DNA of 48,232 bases, taken from the NCBI RefSeq assembly GCF_000282135.1, contig NZ_AKJW01000006.1:1-48232 (forward strand). The letters are read 5' to 3'. The stretch's first letter is position 1. Each line of letters starts with the position of its first letter. Position numbers and translations under genes: made by a program. The stretch is from Herbaspirillum sp. CF444. Its GTDB lineage: Bacteria; Pseudomonadota; Gammaproteobacteria; Burkholderiales; Burkholderiaceae_D. Below, piece after piece: positions 19,199 to 28,376 of this stretch. A model generated the notes under the pieces. It was given only the letters and a program-made list of their open reading frames with translations. It was not told the origin of the DNA and made no database searches.

Positions 19199-19837
19199 AT
19201 GACATTACGTTTGGGCGATACCGCGCCGGATTTCGAGCAAGATTCCTCCATCGGCAAAATCAAGTTCCACGAGTGGGCGGGGGACTCCTGGGTGGTCCTG
19301 TTTTCGCATCCGGCCGACTTCACGCCGGTCTGCACCACCGAGTTGGGCCTGACCGCCAAGCTCAAGCCTGAATTCGACAAGCGCAACGTCAAGGCCATCG
19401 CCTTGTCGGTGGACGGCGCCGAAGCGCACAATCAATGGATCAAGGACATCGAAGACACGCAAAAGACCGTGGTCGGTTTTCCCATCGTCGCCGACGTCGA
19501 CAAGAAAGTCGCCGGTCTGTACGACATGATCCACCCGAACCAGTCGGAAACCGCGACGGTCCGTTCGCTGTTCATCATCGATCCGAAGAAGAAGGTGCGC
19601 CTGATCATCACTTACCCGATGAGCACCGGCCGCAATTTCGACGAAGTACTGCGCGTGCTGGATGCGCTGCAACTGACGGACGGCTACACCGTCGCCACGC
19701 CGGGCAACTGGAAAGACGGCGACGACGTCATCATCCCGTTGTCGGTCAAGGACGAAGAAGTCATCAAGCAAAAATATCCGAAGGGTTACACCTCGCCACG
19801 TCCTTACCTGCGCATTACGCCGCAGCCGAACAAATAA
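19199..19837 (+). CDS. 1-Cys peroxiredoxin, Prx6 family
   Basis: This enzyme reduces hydrogen peroxide and organic peroxides. The 212-residue product has the peroxidatic cysteine C45 in DFTPVCTTELG. It has no other cysteine, so it is a true 1-Cys type that needs an external thiol. The C-terminal arm KGYTSPRPYLRITPQP is typical of Prx6 proteins. The ATG at 19199 follows AAGGAG at 19187-19192; the frame is open further upstream but lacks a ribosome site. It ends at a terminator shared with the convergent LysR gene. Close relatives are annotated as antioxidant AhpC/TSA family proteins. Confidence 0.95.
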   Translation: MTLRLGDTAPDFEQDSSIGKIKFHEWAGDSWVVLFSHPADFTPVCTTELGLTAKLKPEFDKRNVKAIALSVDGAEAHNQWIKDIEDTQKTVVGFPIVADVDKKVAGLYDMIHPNQSETATVRSLFIIDPKKKVRLIITYPMSTGRNFDEVLRVLDALQLTDGYTVATPGNWKDGDDVIIPLSVKDEEVIKQKYPKGYTSPRPYLRITPQPNK

Positions 19838-19870
19838 GCAGGCATCGCGACCATTAACTGCTGCATCACC

Positions 19871-19902
19871 AAAAAGCGCTCCCGTAACGGAGCGCTTTTT
19901 TT
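19871..19902. terminator. Bidirectional terminator
   Basis: A 12-bp stem, AAAAAGCGCTCC (19871-19882) with GGAGCGCTTTTT (19889-19900), is followed by more T on the + strand. It has a T-run on both strands, so it serves the peroxiredoxin gene (+) and the LysR gene (-). Confidence 0.9.
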
Positions 19903-20851
19903 ATGCCGTCTCCGGCGGCACCTCGGCAAATTCATCGATGAACAACTGCGCCACCGACGAGCGCATGCTGCCGTGACGCGTCACCAGCTGGTAAGGCTCG
20001 CTGCGCGACTGCAGCGCCAGCGGCAGGATGGTGGTCATGCCGAAGCGCGTGCAGAACTGCGCCACGTCGACCGACATCAGCGCGACAAAGGACGGGTTCC
20101 TTTGCAACAACGACAAGGTCGTGAACGCCGAGGTCGTTTCCAGCAGATGCAGCGGAAAACGCAGGTTGGTTTCGTGGAATTCGCGCTCCAGCAGCAGGCG
20201 CATGGGCATGTTGGCGGAGTACACGATCCAGCGCACATCGCTTTGACCGGCCAGGTCGGCCAGCTGCAATGTTTGTTGCTGCGCCAGCGGATGATGGATG
20301 TTGGCCACCACCGCCAGCTTTTCGTTGTGGATGTTGATGCTGTCGTACAGGTGCGGCTGCTGACTGATGCTGGTGCGGCAGATCGCCATGTCCAGCCGTC
20401 CCTGGTCCAGCATGCGCAGCAGCCGCGCACTGGTGTCTTCGACGATTTCCACCGACAGGGCGGGGCGCTTTTCCAGCAGCCGCGTCAGCGCGTCGGTCAG
20501 CAGCGGCACCGCACCCATGATCACGCCCAGCGCCAGCCGTCCGCCATGGCCTTGCAGGATGCCGATCATGTCTTCGCGCAGGTGCGCCAGGTCGGTTTGG
20601 ATCAGGCGCGCATAGCGGATCACGCAGTGGCCGAGATCGGTTGCTTCCAATCCTCGGTTGGTGCGCACGAACAGTTGCGCGCCGAGAGTTGTCTCAATCT
20701 CTTGTAAAGCCTTGCTGGCACCGGGTTGCGTCAGTGCAACCTGCTCCGCCGCCTTGAGCAGCGAGCCGTGATCGGCCAGCGCGGTCAGCAGCCGTAATTG
20801 CTTGAGATGCAGGCGGGACGTGATGGAGCTGAGCGAGGGGATGTCTTGCAT
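19901..20851 (-). CDS. LysR-type transcriptional regulator
   Basis: This 316-residue protein has an N-terminal winged helix-turn-helix (LKQLRLLTALADHGSLLKAAEQVALTQPGASKALQEIE, about residues 16-53). The C-terminal effector domain begins near residue 100 (GGRLALGVIMGAVPLLTDAL). It is transcribed away from the alcohol dehydrogenase gene with a 183-base gap, the classic layout in which a LysR protein activates its divergent neighbour. It most resembles the GbpR/CbsR group that senses aromatic or sugar acids, but the ligand cannot be read from sequence. The ribosome site is weak. Confidence 0.92.
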   Translation of the reverse strand: MQDIPSLSSITSRLHLKQLRLLTALADHGSLLKAAEQVALTQPGASKALQEIETTLGAQLFVRTNRGLEATDLGHCVIRYARLIQTDLAHLREDMIGILQGHGGRLALGVIMGAVPLLTDALTRLLEKRPALSVEIVEDTSARLLRMLDQGRLDMAICRTSISQQPHLYDSINIHNEKLAVVANIHHPLAQQQTLQLADLAGQSDVRWIVYSANMPMRLLLEREFHETNLRFPLHLLETTSAFTTLSLLQRNPSFVALMSVDVAQFCTRFGMTTILPLALQSRSEPYQLVTRHGSMRSSVAQLFIDEFAEVPPETA

Positions 20852-21034
20852 TATTGTATATGAGTTCGAGTTATAGCTGTATCAGTAGCTCTCATTAGGC
20901 AAAGCGCCATGATTGGCATACAGTTTCGCCTCTAAAGCTTGATTTGTGCAGGGAAAACGCCGCACACAACGACATTTGGAGACGGCCGGATCCGAATGGC
21001 ATTGCAAGTATATCTATAACTTTAAGGCTATGTA
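20852..21034. promoter_or_regulatory. Divergent control region, LysR / alcohol dehydrogenase
   Basis: This 183-base gap must hold both promoters and the LysR site. It contains small dyads such as GCCATGATTGGC and an AT-rich stretch at 20852-20900, but I see no unmistakable T-N11-A LysR box or promoter pair. Confidence 0.35.
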
Positions 21035-22174
21035 ATGGCGCTGATTAACTACATTACCCAGGTTCAGTTCGACTATGGCGCGCTCGCGCTGCTGCAGCAG
21101 GAATGCGACCGCATCGGTATCCGCAAGCCGCTGATCGTCACCGACGTGGGCATCCGCAACGCCGGCATCCTCGACAAGGTCGTCGCCCAGTTGAAAGACG
21201 GCGCACAGTGCGTCATATTTGACCAGACTCCCCCGAACCCGAATGAAACCGCCGTGCGCGCAGCGGTCAAGATGTTCCGCGACGGCGCCTGTGACGGCAT
21301 CATCGCCGTCGGCGGCGGTTCCTCGATCGACCTCGCCAAGGGCGTGGCCGTGTGCGGCACGCACGAAGGCACGCTGAAATCCTTCGCCCTGATCGAAGGC
21401 GGCCTCGCCAACATTACCGCCAAGACGGCGCCCGTCATCGCCATCCCGACGACCGCCGGCACCGGCAGCGAAGTCGGCCGCGGCGCCATCCTGATTCTCG
21501 ACGATGGCCGCAAGGTCGGCGTGTTATCGCCCTACCTGGTGCCGCGCCTGGCGATCTGCGATCCTGAACTGACGCTGAACCTGCCGGCGATGATGACCGC
21601 CGCCACCGGCATGGACGCAATTGCGCACTGCCTGGAAACCTTCATGGCGCCGTCCTTCAATCCACCGGCAGACGGCATTGCGCTGGATGGCCTGTGGCGC
21701 GCCTGGGCGCACATCGAACGCGCCACCAAGGAACCGCACGACCGCGAAGCGCGCCTGAACATGATGAGTGCATCGATGCAAGGCGCGATGGCGTTCCAGA
21801 AGGGCCTCGGCTGCGTCCACAGCCTGAGTCACTCGCTGGGCGGCATCAATCCGCGCCTGCACCACGGCACCCTGAACGCGATCTTCCTGCCGGCCATCAT
21901 CGAATTCAACAAGGATTCGGAATCGGTCATCAAGGAAAAGAAACTGGCGCGCATCGCGCACGCCATGGGGCTGTCGAGTGAAGCCGACATCGGCCCGGCG
22001 ATCAAGGACATGAGCAGGCGTCTTGGTCTGCCGACCGGCCTGGCCGAACTCGGCGTCACCGAAGACATGTTCCCCAAGATCATCAAGGGCGCACTGGCTG
22101 ACCACAGCCACAAGACCAATCCGCGTGTCGCGTCGGAAGACGACTACGCGCGCCTGCTCACACAATCGATGTAA
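21035..22174 (+). CDS. Iron-containing alcohol dehydrogenase, 4-hydroxybutyrate dehydrogenase-like
   Basis: A group III, metal-dependent NAD(P) alcohol dehydrogenase of 379 residues. It has the nucleotide-binding GGGSSIDLAKG (about residues 92-102), IPTTAGTGSEV, and the metal ligands Asp and His in GMDAIAHCLE plus His in HSLSHSLGG and LHHGTLNA. From memory it closely resembles the 4-hydroxybutyrate dehydrogenase of Cupriavidus necator, sharing FNPPADGIALDGL and LNMMSASMQGAMAFQKGLG. That enzyme would convert 4-hydroxybutyrate to succinate semialdehyde. It leads a likely three-gene set with the aldehyde dehydrogenase 12 bases downstream. Related hydroxy acids are possible substrates. Confidence 0.85.
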   Translation: MALINYITQVQFDYGALALLQQECDRIGIRKPLIVTDVGIRNAGILDKVVAQLKDGAQCVIFDQTPPNPNETAVRAAVKMFRDGACDGIIAVGGGSSIDLAKGVAVCGTHEGTLKSFALIEGGLANITAKTAPVIAIPTTAGTGSEVGRGAILILDDGRKVGVLSPYLVPRLAICDPELTLNLPAMMTAATGMDAIAHCLETFMAPSFNPPADGIALDGLWRAWAHIERATKEPHDREARLNMMSASMQGAMAFQKGLGCVHSLSHSLGGINPRLHHGTLNAIFLPAIIEFNKDSESVIKEKKLARIAHAMGLSSEADIGPAIKDMSRRLGLPTGLAELGVTEDMFPKIIKGALADHSHKTNPRVASEDDYARLLTQSM

Positions 22175-22186
22175 ACGGAGAGACAA

Positions 22187-23791
22187 ATGACCATACTCGG
22201 ACACAACTACATCGGCGGCGCACGCAGCGGCAAGGGCGACGTCAAATTGCTCAGCATCGCAGCGGCGACCGGCGAAGCGCATGCCGTTCCATTCCTGACC
22301 GCGACCGAAGCGGAAGTCAGCGCCGCGGTTGATGCCGCCAGCGCAGCGTATCCGGCGTATCGTGCCCTGTCGGCCGAAGCGCGCGCAACATTCCTCGACG
22401 CGATTGCAGAAGAAATCGATGCACTCGGCGACGACTTCATCGCCGAAGTATCGCGCGAAACCGCATTGCCTGCCGGTCGTCTGCAAGGCGAGCGCAGCCG
22501 CACCAGCAACCAGATGCGCCTGTTCGCCAAGGTTTTGCGTCGCGGCGATTTCTACGGTGCGCGCATCGATACGGCACTGCCGCAACGTCAGCCGCTGCCG
22601 CGTCCCGATCTGCGTCAATACCGCATCGGCGTCGGTCCGGTAGGCGTGTTCGGCGCCAGCAATTTTCCGTTGGCGTTTTCGGTGGCCGGCGGCGATACCG
22701 CAGCAGCATTGGCGGCCGGTTGCCCGGTTGTCTTCAAGGCGCACAGCGGCCATCTGGTCACGTCCGAACTGGTGGCTGACGCCATCGAGCGCGCCGTCAA
22801 GCGCAGCGGCGTGCCTGCCGGCACCTTCAACATGATTTACGGCGATCGCGTCGGCGCGCAACTGGTCAAGAGCGCCGGCATCCAGGCGGTCGGTTTCACC
22901 GGTTCGCTGCGCGGCGGTCGCGCTCTGTGCGACATGGCGGCAGCGCGTCCGCAACCGATTCCGGTGTTCGCCGAAATGTCGAGCATCAACCCGATCATCC
23001 TGTTGCCGCAGGCATTGGCGACACGCGGCGAAGCGATTGCGCGCGACCTGATCGCCTCGGTCGTGGTCGGCGTCGGCCAGCTGTGCACCAGCCCGGGCCT
23101 GGTGCTGGGCGTGCGCTCGCCGGAGTTGACCAGGTTCATCGGGCAACTGCGCGAAGCAATGGCTGCACAAACGCCTCAGACCATGCTCAACAGCGCCGGT
23201 CTCAAGACCTACGGCGGCGGCGTGGAACGCCTGAGCAAAGTCCCCGGCGTGGTCGTCGTTGCCGCCGGCGGCAGCAGCGAGGCACAGAACACGCAGGCTG
23301 TGCCGCATCTGTTCAAGGCGGAAGCTTCGGTGCTGTTCGCCAAGGATGCGCCGCTGGAAGAAGAAGTCTTCGGCCCTGCGACAGTCATCGTCGAGCTGGA
23401 AAGCCGCGAGCAACTGATCGACTTCGCCCGCAACATGCACGGCCAGCTGACCGCGACTTTGCAGGCGCAACCGGAAGACCTGCGCGCCTATCAGGACCTG
23501 ATCGCGCTGCTGGAACACAAGGCCGGCCGTCTGCTGGTCAACGGCTTTCCGACCGGCGTCGAAGTCAGTGATGCGATGGTGCATGGCGGTCCGTATCCGG
23601 CCACTTCCGATGCGCGCGGCACTTCGGTCGGCACCTTGGCGATCGATCGCTTCCTGCGTCCGATCTGCTATCAGAATTATCCGGATGAACTGCTGCCGGC
23701 GGCGTTGCAAAACGCCAACCCGCTCGGCCTGATGCGTCTGGTCGACGGCGAGCAAACCAAGGCCGTCGTGAAGGATCCGCGTACAGCGTGA
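22187..23791 (+). CDS. Aldehyde dehydrogenase, 2-oxoglutarate semialdehyde dehydrogenase family
   Basis: A 534-residue NAD(P)-dependent aldehyde dehydrogenase. The fold landmarks are GVFGASNFPLAFSVAGGDTA, FTGSLRGGRAL, the general-base glutamate in VFAEMSSINP and the catalytic cysteine in GQLCTSPGLVLG. The GQxCTxPG form and the length are those of the 2,5-dioxopentanoate (alpha-ketoglutarate semialdehyde) and Vibrio-type fatty aldehyde branch rather than classic succinate semialdehyde dehydrogenases. Next to the hydroxy-acid dehydrogenase it probably oxidises the aldehyde that enzyme makes. The substrate could be succinate semialdehyde or 2-oxoglutarate semialdehyde. A GGAG site lies ahead of the ATG. 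Confidence 0.9.
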   Translation: MTILGHNYIGGARSGKGDVKLLSIAAATGEAHAVPFLTATEAEVSAAVDAASAAYPAYRALSAEARATFLDAIAEEIDALGDDFIAEVSRETALPAGRLQGERSRTSNQMRLFAKVLRRGDFYGARIDTALPQRQPLPRPDLRQYRIGVGPVGVFGASNFPLAFSVAGGDTAAALAAGCPVVFKAHSGHLVTSELVADAIERAVKRSGVPAGTFNMIYGDRVGAQLVKSAGIQAVGFTGSLRGGRALCDMAAARPQPIPVFAEMSSINPIILLPQALATRGEAIARDLIASVVVGVGQLCTSPGLVLGVRSPELTRFIGQLREAMAAQTPQTMLNSAGLKTYGGGVERLSKVPGVVVVAAGGSSEAQNTQAVPHLFKAEASVLFAKDAPLEEEVFGPATVIVELESREQLIDFARNMHGQLTATLQAQPEDLRAYQDLIALLEHKAGRLLVNGFPTGVEVSDAMVHGGPYPATSDARGTSVGTLAIDRFLRPICYQNYPDELLPAALQNANPLGLMRLVDGEQTKAVVKDPRTA

Positions 23792-23813
23792 TGCCTTAAG
23801 GGAGAGAGGGAAC

Positions 23814-23856
23814 CGGCGCGCAGTCGTTCTGCAAGCATTGATAATGCTGCGCGCCG
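23814..23856 (+). repeat. Long hairpin between aldehyde dehydrogenase and binding protein genes
   Basis: CGGCGCGCAG (23814-23823) pairs perfectly with CTGCGCGCCG (23847-23856). Inside, AGCATT (23834-23839) can pair with AATGCT (23843-23848), competing for two bases. There is no T-run. It likely protects or processes the message, allowing a different level of the binding protein from that of the enzymes. Confidence 0.55.
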
Positions 23857-23887
23857 CAGCGGGACCATAACAATAGAGGAGACGGGT

Positions 23888-25099
23888 TTGAAGAAATTTC
23901 TGAAACTGGCGGCGATGTCCGCTGCAATGTACGCAGCATTCGCAGGTAGCATCACAGCGGCCAACGCGGCCGGCGACACCATCAAGATCGGCTTCATCAC
24001 CGACCTGTCCGGCACCTATGCCGACATGGACGGCCAGGGCGGCATCGAAGCGATCAAGATGGCGATTGCCGATGCCGGCGGCACCATCAATGGCAAGAAG
24101 GTCGAATTCGTTTTTGCCGACCACCAGAACAAGGCCGACATCGCCGCCAACAAGGCGCGTGAATGGTTCGACCGCGACGGCGTCGACATGCTGATCGGCG
24201 GCGTCAATTCCGCAGCCAGCCTGGCCATGGGCAAAGTCGCGGGCGAAAAGAAAAAGGTCTTCATCTCGGTCGGCGCCGGCACCACGCGCCAGACCAATGA
24301 AGAATGCAACGCCTACACCATCCAGTACGCCTACGACACCACGGCGCTGGCGCGCGGCACGGGCGCCGCCATCACCAGGCAGGGCGGCAAGTCGTGGTAC
24401 TTCGTGACGGCCGACTATGCGTTCGGCACATCGCTGGAAAAAGACACCAGCGATGTGGTCAAGGCCGGTGGCGGCAGCGTCGTGGGCCAGGTGCGCGCAC
24501 CGTTGGCAACGTCCGACTTCTCGTCCTTCCTGCTGCAGGCGCAAGCCTCCAAGGCGCAGATCCTGGGCCTGGCGGTGGCAGGCGGCGACGTGATCAACGC
24601 CATCAAGGCGGCCAATGAATTCGGCGTGAACAAGACGATGAAGCTGGCGGGTTTGCTGATCTTCATCACCGACACGCACTCGCTGGGCTTGCAGGTGACG
24701 CAGGGCATGTACCTGACCGACGGCTGGTACTGGGACCTCAACGACCAGTCGCGCGCATGGGGCAATCGTTACTTCGGCAAGATGAAGAAAATGCCGACGA
24801 TGTTCCAGGCCGGCGATGCGTCGGCTGTCGGTCAATACTTGAAAGCGGTCAAGGCGGTTGGCAGCACCGACGCCGACAAGATCATGGACTACCTGCGCAA
24901 GAACAAGATCAACGACTTCTACACCTCCAACGGCGTGGTGCGTCCCGATGGCCGCATGGTGCACGACATGTACCTGATGGAAGTGAAAAAGCCGTCCGAA
25001 TCCAAGCGCCCCTGGGATTACTACAAGCTGGTGCAGACGATTCCCGGCGAGCAGGCTTACATGACCAAGGCGGAGTCGAAGTGCTCCTTGTGGAAGTAA
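23888..25099 (+). CDS. Periplasmic substrate-binding protein of a HAAT-type ABC transporter
   Basis: A 403-residue type I periplasmic binding protein of the branched-chain amino acid (LivK-like) class. It has a signal peptide ending near ANA-AGDT, then IKIGFITDLSGTYADMDGQGG and DHQNKADIAANKAREW. It starts at TTG behind GAGGAG. No permease or ATPase gene is adjacent, so it must share a transporter encoded elsewhere or act as a sensor. Its place after the two dehydrogenase genes suggests that the ligand is the hydroxy acid they handle. Related proteins are often involved in uptake of organic acids or aromatics rather than amino acids. Confidence 0.88.
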   Translation: MKKFLKLAAMSAAMYAAFAGSITAANAAGDTIKIGFITDLSGTYADMDGQGGIEAIKMAIADAGGTINGKKVEFVFADHQNKADIAANKAREWFDRDGVDMLIGGVNSAASLAMGKVAGEKKKVFISVGAGTTRQTNEECNAYTIQYAYDTTALARGTGAAITRQGGKSWYFVTADYAFGTSLEKDTSDVVKAGGGSVVGQVRAPLATSDFSSFLLQAQASKAQILGLAVAGGDVINAIKAANEFGVNKTMKLAGLLIFITDTHSLGLQVTQGMYLTDGWYWDLNDQSRAWGNRYFGKMKKMPTMFQAGDASAVGQYLKAVKAVGSTDADKIMDYLRKNKINDFYTSNGVVRPDGRMVHDMYLMEVKKPSESKRPWDYYKLVQTIPGEQAYMTKAESKCSLWK

Positions 25100-25164
25100 G
25101 CGCAGCAACAGAATGAAGTAGGTAAGGCTTCTGAGCAGAAGTCGGCGCAAGCCGATGCATTTCA

Positions 25165-25199
25165 GCGCATCTCGACTCACGTCGGGGTGCGCTTTTTTT
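25165..25199 (+). terminator. Intrinsic terminator after the binding protein gene
   Basis: A 12-bp stem with two G-U pairs (25165-25176 with 25181-25192) around a TCAC loop is followed by seven T. It closes the dehydrogenase unit. Confidence 0.85.
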
Positions 25200-25262
25200 A
25201 TGTGCGGAGGGGATGTGCTGCAGCCCGGGACGGCATGCCGCCCCGGTCGAGATGGCGGCGGG

Positions 25263-26464
<1,202 letters not shown>

Positions 26465-26467
26465 AAA

Positions 26468-26624
26468 AATCCATTCGTCCTCTGAAACTTTTCCAAGGGG
26501 AGGGGTTCTTACGCATAGGCAATGTATGTTGCCTCCCGCTTCCCCTTCCCTCCCTGAGCGGGGCTCATCGTGCAAACGATAGGCGTTTGCCCTGGAACGG
26601 TTTCCCCCCTTCCAGGGCATTTTT
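26468..26624 (+). ncRNA. Candidate small RNA with three hairpins, hemB-engB gap
   Basis: This gene-free stretch folds into three units on the + strand. Hairpin 1 has outer stem AAGGGGAGG (26495-26503) with CTTCCCCTT (26539-26547) including a G-U pair, and inner stem GGCAA/TTGCC (26518-26533). Hairpin 2 is ATCGT-GCAA-ACGAT (26567-26580) with a GNRA loop. Hairpin 3 is a 10-bp stem (26588-26597 with 26610-26619) followed by TTTTT. The G-U pair, the GNRA loop and the T-run all favour the + strand. A betaproteobacterial hemB RNA motif is known upstream of hemB; I could not check the match. The 5' end is a guess. Confidence 0.55.
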
Positions 26625-26666
26625 ACATCTGGCGTTCCGCTTTCACGCTTTATTTCATTCCTGCGT

Positions 26667-27398
26667 TCATTCTTCTTCGTGCCGACCGGCATCGGCATCA
26701 TTCGCTGCCGCAGGTTGTGCGTCGTCGATGTCTTCATCGTCCAGTCCGACCAGTTCCAGAATCTTGTCGTTGGCCTCGTCGATACCGGTGCGCTTGAGCG
26801 CCGAAAACAATTGCGCCGTGAACGGAAACGGCTTGCCGTCGGCATCCACATAACTGGCCAGAAAAGTGTTCGCCTGGCGCAGCGCGTTGGTGGCTTCGTT
26901 GCGGTTGAGTTTGTCGGCTTTGCTGAGGATGCAGTGCAGCGGTTTGCCGGTCGGCGCAAACCATTCGACCATCTGGATATCCAGATCGGTAAAGGGGCGG
27001 CGCGCGTCGACGATCATCACCAGCGCAGCCAATTGCTCGCGGCGGCGGACATAGTCGCCCAGCAGTTCCTGCCAGTGCAGCTTGGCCGAGCCGGACACTT
27101 CGGCGTAGCCGTAGCCGGGCAAGTCGACCAGCAGGGCGCGGATTTCATCGACTTTTGTCTCATCTTTGCGATGCTGCGCCACATGAGCGCCGCCGATGGA
27201 GAAATAGTTGATATGCTGTGTCCGTCCTGGCGTTTTTGAAGCAAAAGCCAACTTCTTTTGATTGCACAACACATTAATTGCGGTAGATTTGCCGGCATTG
27301 GAGCGACCGGCGAAGGCAATCTCGGGTACCTGAGTGGTTGGCAAATCACGGAGATGATTCACCGTGGTGAAGAAACGGGCTTGCCAAAGTTGGGACAT
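26667..27398 (-). CDS. engB: Ribosome biogenesis GTPase EngB (YsxC/YihA)
   Basis: EngB is a small essential GTPase needed for assembly of the large ribosomal subunit. The 243-residue product has G1 [11 protein letters not shown], the switch region with [12 protein letters not shown]3 [10 protein letters not shown] and G4 SKADKL. The C-terminal tail (about 25 residues) is very acidic, ending in HEEE. It is divergent from the cytochrome c gene and lies upstream of hemB on the same strand, but the structured region between them makes a shared transcript uncertain. Confidence 0.97.
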   Translation of the reverse strand: MSQLWQARFFTTVNHLRDLPTTQVPEIAFAGRSNAGKSTAINVLCNQKKLAFASKTPGRTQHINYFSIGGAHVAQHRKDETKVDEIRALLVDLPGYGYAEVSGSAKLHWQELLGDYVRRREQLAALVMIVDARRPFTDLDIQMVEWFAPTGKPLHCILSKADKLNRNEATNALRQANTFLASYVDADGKPFPFTAQLFSALKRTGIDEANDKILELVGLDDEDIDDAQPAAANDADAGRHEEE

Positions 27399-27441
27399 AG
27401 TAGGGGGAATGCATTAAAAGTGGGCAAAAATGCCGAAAAGC

Positions 27442-27453
27442 TATTGTACAATA
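27442..27453. promoter_or_regulatory. Palindrome TATTGTACAATA in the engB / cytochrome c gap
   Basis: This 12-bp perfect palindrome contains TACAAT on both strands, so it could serve as a -10 element in either direction, or be an operator between the divergent engB and cytochrome c genes. No matching -35 hexamer is obvious on either strand. Confidence 0.35.
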
Positions 27454-27576
27454 AGGGGTTATCTCTTGTTGTGTTGCGCTGGAGGAAACACTTTTCAGGC
27501 ATTTTTGAAAAGAGGGAAAGAGGAATCGTCGCCAACCTGGCAATTTATTAATACAATCAAGTCTCAGGGTGTTTGA

Positions 27577-28245
27577 ATGAATCGTGCCTTTTCGCCATTG
27601 TTGAAATCCTTGTTTATTGCAGTGCTGGCGGTGTCTTCCACGGCATTTGCAGCCGAAGAAAAAAAACCAGAGCCCGTCGCCAAGCTTGATCCGGCCAAAG
27701 GTGAGGCGCTTTACACCAACGGCGATGCCGCCCGCAACATCACCGCCTGCGTTTCCTGTCATGGCGCCGCCGGCAATTCCACGATTACCGCCAATCCGCG
27801 CCTGGCCGGCCAGCATACCGCTTATATCGTCAAGCAACTGACCGATTTTCGCTCCGCCGGCCGCAATAATCCGATCATGTCGCCGCTGGCCAAGGCCTTG
27901 TCGGATGAGGACGTGAAGAACATCGCCGCCTACCTCAATGCGCAGGCGCCGAAGCCGGGTGCGGCCAAGAACAAGGACACGCTGGAACTGGGCAAGCACA
28001 TCTGGCGTGGCGGCATCGCTTCCAAGAATGTCCCGGCCTGCGCAGGCTGCCACAGCCCGAATGGCGCCGGCATCCCGGCACAGTATCCGCGTCTGGCCGG
28101 TCAGCATCAGGATTACACCGTAACCGAACTGACCAGCTTCCGTGGCGGCATGCGCAGCAACAGCCCGCAAATGACCACGATTGCGGAACGTTTGTCGGAT
28201 AAGGAAATCAAGGCGGTTGCAGACTACATCGCCGGTTTGAAGTAA
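27577..28245 (+). CDS. Dihaem cytochrome c4-type protein
   Basis: A periplasmic electron carrier. The 222-residue product has a signal peptide (cleavage near AFA-AEEK) and two c-type haem sites, CVSCH at 58-62 and CAGCH at 155-159. Each is followed by a repeat of the same domain, with RLAGQH and a distal methionine region (NPIMSPLAKALS and NSPQMTTIAERLS). This is the two-domain cytochrome c4 layout. It lies just upstream of the ResB/CcsB genes that attach its haem. A terminator follows at 28270-28296. Confidence 0.95.
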   Translation: MNRAFSPLLKSLFIAVLAVSSTAFAAEEKKPEPVAKLDPAKGEALYTNGDAARNITACVSCHGAAGNSTITANPRLAGQHTAYIVKQLTDFRSAGRNNPIMSPLAKALSDEDVKNIAAYLNAQAPKPGAAKNKDTLELGKHIWRGGIASKNVPACAGCHSPNGAGIPAQYPRLAGQHQDYTVTELTSFRGGMRSNSPQMTTIAERLSDKEIKAVADYIAGLK

Positions 28246-28269
28246 AAATCAGCAGGTAACAAATTGGAG

Positions 28270-28296
28270 GGGGTGGCTGAGAAGCCGCCCCTTTTT
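28270..28296 (+). terminator. Intrinsic terminator after the cytochrome gene
   Basis: A 9-bp stem (GGGGTGGCT with AGCCGCCCC, one G-U pair) capped by GAGA is followed by TTTTT. It separates the cytochrome gene from resB. Confidence 0.85.
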
Positions 28297-28376
28297 CATT
28301 TCCGCGCAAGGGCCGCGGGGAGTCGCTCAGGAATTGCAAAAGCGCTGCACAAGCAGCATCATTAAAGGTAGCACTT

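Noticed and set aside
21524..25180. A very long open frame (over 1200 codons) on the minus strand
   Set aside because: It lies antisense to two clear dehydrogenase genes and a binding protein gene. It has no recognisable domains and an odd composition rich in Arg, His and Gln. It is a by-product of the codon bias of the real genes.
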